Of a DNA stretch of 64,000 nt, positions 59,030 to 64,000 are shown piece after piece. Each line of letters opens with the position of its first letter. Position 1 is the first letter of the stretch. The stretch is from a virus: IMG/VR virus record IMGVR_UViG_3300017788_000011, positions 62,001 through 126,000 of that record. One strand, given 5' to 3'. The translations under genes were made by a program, and so were the position numbers. The notes under the pieces were generated by a model. That model was not told where the DNA came from. It searched no databases and saw only the letters and a program-made list of their open reading frames with translations.

Positions 59030-62000
59030 ATGGCATTATCATCACCAGGCGTACAAGTCACAGTCATTGACGAGTCGTTTTATACACCGGCGGCACCAGG
59101 GACTGTTCCGCTGATTATTGTTGCGTCAGCACAAGACAAACTAAATTCATCCGGAACAGGAATTGCTCCGGGAACTACCGCAGCCAATGCAGGTAAGGTC
59201 TTCTTAGTGACCAGTCAGCGAGATCTTGCTGAAACATTTGGCGACCCAACATTCTATACAGATTCTAATAACAATCCTATTCATGCTGGCGAACTCAACG
59301 AATACGGTTTACAAGCCGCTTATTCATTGTTAGGCGTCAGCAATAGAGCGTTTGTTGTTAGAGCAGGCGTAAACTTATCAGAGTTGCAGGCATCCGCCGA
59401 AGCACCCGCAAACACCCCTGATAACGGAACTTATTGGTTTGACACAGCCGCAACCACTTACGGTGTGTTTGAATGGAACAACAGTCCAGTTACATCGCCA
59501 GGCGGCCAAACTTTTGTAAATAAAACTCCTATCGTAATCACAGACGAATCTAAAGTAACTCCGCAGGGTTTCCCTAAGGGATCAGTTGGATCAGTTGGAT
59601 CTTATGCTGTGGTTGCTACAACAAATGCCAACAACTATTTTTACAAGAATCGCACAGGTCAGTGGGTATTAGTGGGATCAAACGAATGGTCCGGATCTTG
59701 GCCAACTGTAACTGGTACTGTTGCTAATGCTACATTGACACCTGGTTCTACTATGAGAATCAACGGTGCTTTAGTCACAGCATCTGGCAGCAGCCTAACT
59801 TCATTGGCAGCAACTATTACTGGTGCAGGCTTGCCAGGAGTAAGTGCCGCTGTGGTTAACAGTAAACTTGAAATTTATTCAGACGGTACATTAGATGCAG
59901 TAGGCGACGACAGCACCACAGTTAATGCTATTGTGATTGCTGAAGGCAGCGGACTTGCAGCCGCAGCCGGCGTAACCCCAGGTACTTACTATGTGCCAAG
60001 ACTTCAGATCAGCAAGCATACACAAGTGCCTGATTTCAAGAGAAACAGCACCACATTAATTGGCGGGAACGGCCGTGCCAGCGGATCCTTATGGGTCAAA
60101 ACCACACAGCCAAACAACGGAGCAAAATTCCGTGTAAAGAGATACAACAGTAACACAGGCTTGTTTGAGCAAATTGAAGCACCAATTTATGACAACAATC
60201 ACAGCGCAATTTATAACCTCGACCAAGGCGGCGGTAGTTTTAACATTGACGAAGGAACACTGTATATTCAAAGCAATTTCAACGAAGACTTTGGTCTTGA
60301 TGATAGTCCTAAGGTCGCTAACTTTAAGATTTTTAGAAAAAATGCAGCCGCAGAAACAGCCACAACTATTAGAACTTCAGCAATTACAGCAGCCAATTTT
60401 ACCAGCGGTGCTAAGACTTTCTACCTGGCAGAATCTGTTGCTGGTCAAGCAGGTTTAAGTGCAAAATATACTATTACATTCTTAGCCACCGGCTCAATCA
60501 ATGATGCAACACTAATGGCAGAAGCCGTCAATGCGGCTGGTATGACTCATGTAACCGCGGAAGTTGACAGTCAAAACCGTGTTATTATCAGTCATGCTCG
60601 AGGCGGAGAGATTCGTATTGATGACAGATCACAGGGCGTATTAAGTGCTGCCGGTATGTCGGCATACGTAGATGCTAACACAGGAACAGCAAATTTATAT
60701 GCTATTCCAAGCGGTGAAGTTAACAGATATTCATATGTTGCCACACTGTGGAAAGCACTATCATATGAAGCCAACGACAACACACCAACTGCACTGACCG
60801 CAGATGGACGTCTATGGTATAATTCTATCATTGACGAAATCGACATTATGGTTCACGACGGTGATAATTGGGTAGGATATCAATCTTCAACTTCACCTTA
60901 CTACAGTGCAGTTGACAACGACAAAACTGATCCTACAGGTCCTATAGTTAGTGCAACAAAGCCAGAAACACAGAGCGACGGCAGTGCATTGAAAACAGGC
61001 GACCTATGGATCGACACAGCAGATATTGAAAACTTCCCAGTAATCTACAGATATGAAAATGCAGGCACAACTGCGGCATACTGGAGATTAATTGACACAT
61101 CAGATCAATCAACAGAAGACGGTATCTTATTTGCAGATGCACGTTACAACACTGCTGGTTCTAACAGTGACGAGCCAGGCGACATTGTAGAAATGTTAAC
61201 CAGTGACTTCTTAGACTTTGACGCTCCGGATCCTGCATTATATCCACGTGGTATGATGTTGTGGAATCTACGTAGAAGCGGATTCAACGTTAAGAAATTC
61301 GTTCGCAACTACGTCGATATCAATGACGAAAACATCAGAGGCAGCGATCGCGGTGTCAGAATGGACACTTATTATCCACATCGTTGGGTAACAGAAAGTG
61401 GCAATCAACAGAACGGTGCTGGAACTTTCGGACGTAAAGCACAGCGTAAAGTGGTCATTCAATCATTACAAGCATTGGTTAATTCCAACGCAGATATCAG
61501 AGATGATGAAGCAAGAATTTTCAACTTACTTGCTTGCCCAGGTTACTCAGAATTAATTGGCGAGATGATCAGCCTAAACTACGACAGAGGCCTAACAGCA
61601 TTTGTTGTCGGTGACAGTCCATCAAGACTGCGCCCAGATGCAACATCGTTGCTTGAGTGGGGATCGAACTTTAATCTTGCAGTCGAAGATAACGACAGTG
61701 GTTTAGTGTCATTTGACGAATACCTTGGAGTATTTTACCCATGGGGCTTTACCAGCGACAACTTTGGTAACAACGTTGTTGTTCCACCAAGTCATATGAT
61801 TTTAAGAACTATTGCTCTAAGCGATCAAGTTTCTTATCCATGGTTCGCACCAGCAGGCACACGTCGTGGTGGTATTACTAACGCAACAGCAGTTGGTTAT
61901 ATCGACGACGAAGGCGAATTTGTAAGTATTGCTCTTAATGAAGGTCAACGCGATACAATGGCCGGCATCAAAGTAAATCCAATTACATTCATCACTGGCG

Positions 62001-62374
62001 CAGGCTTAGTAAACTACGGACAGTTTACCAGAGCAAGAAATGCATCTGCTTTAGACAGAATCAACGTTGCACGTCTTGTTATATACCTACGCAGACAGTT
62101 GAGTATTTTAGCAAAACCATACATCTTTGAACCAAACGATAAGATTACCCGAGATGAGATCAAAGGTGCTGTAGAAAGTCTACTACTTGAATTAGTAGGA
62201 CAGCGGGCACTGTATGACTACTTGGTAGTCTGTGATGAAAGCAACAACACACCATCACGCATCGACAGAAACGAGTTGTATGTTGACGTTGCGATTGAAC
62301 CAGTTAAAGCAGTTGAATTCATTTATATTCCACTACGCTTGAAAAATACCGGTGAAATTGCTGGTTTAGCATAA
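59030..62374 (+). CDS. gp18: Tail sheath protein gp18
   Basis: A 1114-residue protein. It opens MALSSPGVQVTVIDESFYTP and has QRDLAETFGDPTFYTDSNNN followed by ALQAAYSLLGVSNRAFVVRA-type text (LQAAYSLLGVSNRAFVVRAG), the conserved gp18 N-terminal part. The C-terminal domain, with WFAPAGTRRGGITNATAVGY and YGQFTRARNASALDRINVAR, LVIYLRRQL, ends in the strand used for sheath handshake contacts. T4 gp18 has 659 residues; here about 450 extra residues lie in the middle (about 130-700) as surface-exposed protrusion domains. It precedes gp19 as in T4. Confidence 0.95.
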   Translation: MALSSPGVQVTVIDESFYTPAAPGTVPLIIVASAQDKLNSSGTGIAPGTTAANAGKVFLVTSQRDLAETFGDPTFYTDSNNNPIHAGELNEYGLQAAYSLLGVSNRAFVVRAGVNLSELQASAEAPANTPDNGTYWFDTAATTYGVFEWNNSPVTSPGGQTFVNKTPIVITDESKVTPQGFPKGSVGSVGSYAVVATTNANNYFYKNRTGQWVLVGSNEWSGSWPTVTGTVANATLTPGSTMRINGALVTASGSSLTSLAATITGAGLPGVSAAVVNSKLEIYSDGTLDAVGDDSTTVNAIVIAEGSGLAAAAGVTPGTYYVPRLQISKHTQVPDFKRNSTTLIGGNGRASGSLWVKTTQPNNGAKFRVKRYNSNTGLFEQIEAPIYDNNHSAIYNLDQGGGSFNIDEGTLYIQSNFNEDFGLDDSPKVANFKIFRKNAAAETATTIRTSAITAANFTSGAKTFYLAESVAGQAGLSAKYTITFLATGSINDATLMAEAVNAAGMTHVTAEVDSQNRVIISHARGGEIRIDDRSQGVLSAAGMSAYVDANTGTANLYAIPSGEVNRYSYVATLWKALSYEANDNTPTALTADGRLWYNSIIDEIDIMVHDGDNWVGYQSSTSPYYSAVDNDKTDPTGPIVSATKPETQSDGSALKTGDLWIDTADIENFPVIYRYENAGTTAAYWRLIDTSDQSTEDGILFADARYNTAGSNSDEPGDIVEMLTSDFLDFDAPDPALYPRGMMLWNLRRSGFNVKKFVRNYVDINDENIRGSDRGVRMDTYYPHRWVTESGNQQNGAGTFGRKAQRKVVIQSLQALVNSNADIRDDEARIFNLLACPGYSELIGEMISLNYDRGLTAFVVGDSPSRLRPDATSLLEWGSNFNLAVEDNDSGLVSFDEYLGVFYPWGFTSDNFGNNVVVPPSHMILRTIALSDQVSYPWFAPAGTRRGGITNATAVGYIDDEGEFVSIALNEGQRDTMAGIKVNPITFITGAGLVNYGQFTRARNASALDRINVARLVIYLRRQLSILAKPYIFEPNDKITRDEIKGAVESLLLELVGQRALYDYLVVCDESNNTPSRIDRNELYVDVAIEPVKAVEFIYIPLRLKNTGEIAGLA

Positions 62375-62376
62375 TG

Positions 62377-62384
62377 GTAAATAT
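62377..62384 (+). promoter_or_regulatory. Variant late promoter for gp19
   Basis: GTAAATAT, 20 bases before the ATG at 62405, immediately after the gp18 stop. An extra promoter would fit the need for abundant tube protein. Confidence 0.5.
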
Positions 62385-62404
62385 ATAGGAACAGGGAGCA
62401 TACA

Positions 62405-63034
62405 ATGGCAATTTCAACTTTATCAAAATTAACAGTACCCTTAGCCAGCGACGGTAGCGCCAGCAATCAGGGTCTGTTAATGCCCAAGCTCAAGTATAGA
62501 TTTAGAGTTACTTTAGAGAACTTCGGTGTAAGTACACCAACTACAGAATTAACCAAGCAGGTAGTTGACGTAACAAGACCAAACGTAACATTTGACACAA
62601 TTGAACTTAACGTTTATAACTCAAAGGTTTATTTGGCTGGCAAGCACAAGTGGGAAGCAATTACTTTAAACTTAAGAGAAGATGTAAACAACAACGTACA
62701 AAAACTTGTGGGTGAGCAACTTCAGAAGCAGTTTGACTTCTTCGAGCAAAGTGGCGCCGCTTCAGGTATTGATTATAAGTTTTTAACCAAAATCGAAGTT
62801 CTCGATGGCGGTAACGGTGCTAACACACCAACAATACTTGAAACATTTGAACTCTATGGTTGCTTTGTAACAGCAGCAAACTACGGTGATTTAAACTACT
62901 CTACTGGTACAGATCCAGTACAGATTGCATTAACTATTCAGTATGATAATGCAATTCAAACACCTCAAGGTACAGGTATTGGTACGGTTGTTGGAAGAAC
63001 AATCAATACATTGGCTACAGGTGGTGGCGTGTAA
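62405..63034 (+). CDS. gp19: Tail tube protein gp19
   Basis: A 209-residue protein (T4 gp19 is 163). LMPKLKYRFRVTLENFGVST, then TKQVVDVTRPNVTFDTIELN, YLAGKHKWEAITLNLREDV and ETFELYGCFVTAANYGDLNY are the conserved tube segments. It polymerises into the inner tube within the gp18 sheath. It has its own late promoter motif and is followed by a terminator, suggesting a monocistronic high-level message in addition to read-through from gp18. Confidence 0.95.
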   Translation: MAISTLSKLTVPLASDGSASNQGLLMPKLKYRFRVTLENFGVSTPTTELTKQVVDVTRPNVTFDTIELNVYNSKVYLAGKHKWEAITLNLREDVNNNVQKLVGEQLQKQFDFFEQSGAASGIDYKFLTKIEVLDGGNGANTPTILETFELYGCFVTAANYGDLNYSTGTDPVQIALTIQYDNAIQTPQGTGIGTVVGRTINTLATGGGV

Positions 63035-63058
63035 TTGTAAATTACACAAATACAAAAA

Positions 63059-63080
63059 GGCTGCATTTGCAGCCTTTTTT
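63059..63080 (+). terminator. Rho-independent terminator after gp19
   Basis: GGCTGC and GCAGCC form a 6-bp stem around ATTT and are followed by six T; AAAAA precedes the stem, lengthening it by pairing with the T-run. Confidence 0.9.
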
Positions 63081-63105
63081 ATTATAGGGCCACGGTTTTT
63101 TAAAC

Positions 63106-63113
63106 TATAAATA
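63106..63113 (+). promoter_or_regulatory. Perfect T4 late promoter
   Basis: TATAAATA, exact consensus, after the gp19 terminator and only 5 bases before the ATG at 63119. Confidence 0.6.
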
Positions 63114-63118
63114 ATATT

Positions 63119-64000
63119 ATGGCAAACGGATTCAACGGCTTTCTTGACAATCTCGGATCAGGAACATTTAACCCCAAAGGTAACCTTGGGGACTTTCAAC
63201 ACGCGGCTCGACTCTACGTCGATGACTTTTTTCGATTAGCACCGAAGAGCAAGTTTTTATATCATGTATTTTTTGGTATAAATCCCAGCGCAGTAAAATC
63301 TCTAAATCTGTTACAGCGGCATAGAACTGAAATGGGAATGTTGGTCAAGAGTGTTGATCTTCCGAAATTTCAAGTTAAAACAGAAACTCAAATAAATCAA
63401 TACAACAGAAAAAAGAATGTAAAACTGGCCATTAATTACGAACCAGTTAATATTAAATTACATGACGACAATCTTGGTGTAACCAGTCAACTGTGGCAAA
63501 ACTATTATCAATACTATTTTGCTGATCACAATTTAAGTTCGAACACAGCAGCCTACTCAAAGAATCAGTATTCGGGCCCGGCAAGAAATCAATTTAGATA
63601 CGGTTTAGATAATAATATATCTGTACCGTTTTTTAACGACATAACAATATATCAATTATCCAGACAGACTTATGCCAGTTATACATTGATCAATCCCATC
63701 ATCAGTGCTTGGAATCATGATAACATGGATCAAACTCAGGATACCGGAGTTACAGAAAATTCAATGACACTGTTATACGAATCAGTGTATTATAACCAAG
63801 GTAGAATTGACGGAATAATACCTCCAGGCTTTGCTCAAGACCACTATGATAGAACACCCAGCCCCTTGGGAATAGGGGGTGGTGGGACTGTCACAATATT
63901 TGGTCCAGGCGGTGTTATCGCCGGAGCCACAGATATATTCGGTTCTGTGATCAGTGGAGAAGCGTTCAGCAGTCCAGGTAGTATTCTGCAGACAATTATC
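63119..64000 (+). CDS. Tube-like virion structural protein, 3' end outside window
   Basis: An open frame starting ATG at 63119 (MANGFNGFLDNLGSGTFNPK) and still open at the window end, at least 294 residues. RLAPKSKFLYHVFFGINPSA, then MLVKSVDLPKFQVKTETQIN and VKLAINYEPVNIKLHDDNLG, repeats the tail-tube fold seen in gp19 (a strand, then V-x-x-V-x-x-P). YESVYYNQGRIDGIIPPGFA follows, then a Gly-rich region. It may be a second tube-domain protein, for example at the tail terminus or baseplate (gp48/gp54-type). No terminator or stop is seen. Confidence 0.65.
   Translation, partial: MANGFNGFLDNLGSGTFNPKGNLGDFQHAARLYVDDFFRLAPKSKFLYHVFFGINPSAVKSLNLLQRHRTEMGMLVKSVDLPKFQVKTETQINQYNRKKNVKLAINYEPVNIKLHDDNLGVTSQLWQNYYQYYFADHNLSSNTAAYSKNQYSGPARNQFRYGLDNNISVPFFNDITIYQLSRQTYASYTLINPIISAWNHDNMDQTQDTGVTENSMTLLYESVYYNQGRIDGIIPPGFAQDHYDRTPSPLGIGGGGTVTIFGPGGVIAGATDIFGSVISGEAFSSPGSILQTII

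Noticed and set aside
1-64000. tRNA genes, CRISPR arrays, insertion sequences, attachment sites
   Set aside because: I looked for T-loop patterns, regularly spaced repeats, transposase motifs and terminal inverted repeats and found none that could be supported; genes fill almost all of the window.

Overview
This window is part of the genome of a T4-like contractile-tailed phage (myovirus). The evidence is a near-complete set of T4-type virion genes recognisable by protein sequence: baseplate gp6, gp25, gp5 and gp53; neck gp13, gp14 and gp15; sheath gp18 and tube gp19; portal gp20; prohead gp21 and gp22; capsid gp23. The late sigma factor gp55 and recombination nuclease gp46/gp47 are also present, together with T4-type late promoter motifs of the form (T)ATAAATA. 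The collar and fibre proteins look most like those of aquatic (cyanophage/pelagiphage-type) T4 relatives. No photosynthesis gene, tRNA, integrase or CRISPR array is visible, so the host cannot be named.

Layout. 1-10789 (minus): baseplate block read leftwards, comprising a tube-cap/initiator-like protein, gp53, a large hub protein, gp5, gp25, gp6 and a large protein cut by the window edge. 10868-15189 (plus): an early block behind a near-perfect sigma-70 promoter, comprising gp55, gp47, gp46, a small unknown protein and a GIY-YIG nuclease. 15190-15687: the only long gene-free stretch; it is unusually GC-rich and full of stem-loops, and looks like an unassigned structured RNA locus. 15688-16662: a predicted internal head protein. 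16659-17701 (minus): a small protein and a gp26-like hub protein. 17764-26287 (plus): tape-measure-like protein, portal, prohead core, protease, scaffold and major capsid protein, closed by a strong terminator.

26362-53939 (plus) is a 27-kb array of collar, fibre and adhesin genes. It includes three consecutive-type paralogues with RCC1-like beta-propellers, a fibre with a dockerin-type calcium loop, a 928-residue fibre ending in an amicyanin-like copper domain, and a 2390-residue giant with a LamG-like domain. 53936-57114 (minus) holds a Nudix hydrolase, gp15 and gp14. 57154-64000 (plus, with one minus gene) holds gp13, a dNMP kinase behind its own sigma-70-like promoter, a degenerate HNH protein, gp18, gp19, a terminator and a further tube-like protein that runs off the window.

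Regulation follows from the sequence. Early genes (gp55 block, dNMP kinase) carry TTGAC/TATAAT promoters read by host polymerase. gp55 then redirects polymerase to the (A/G/T)TAAATA promoters found about 20-45 bases ahead of most virion genes on both strands.
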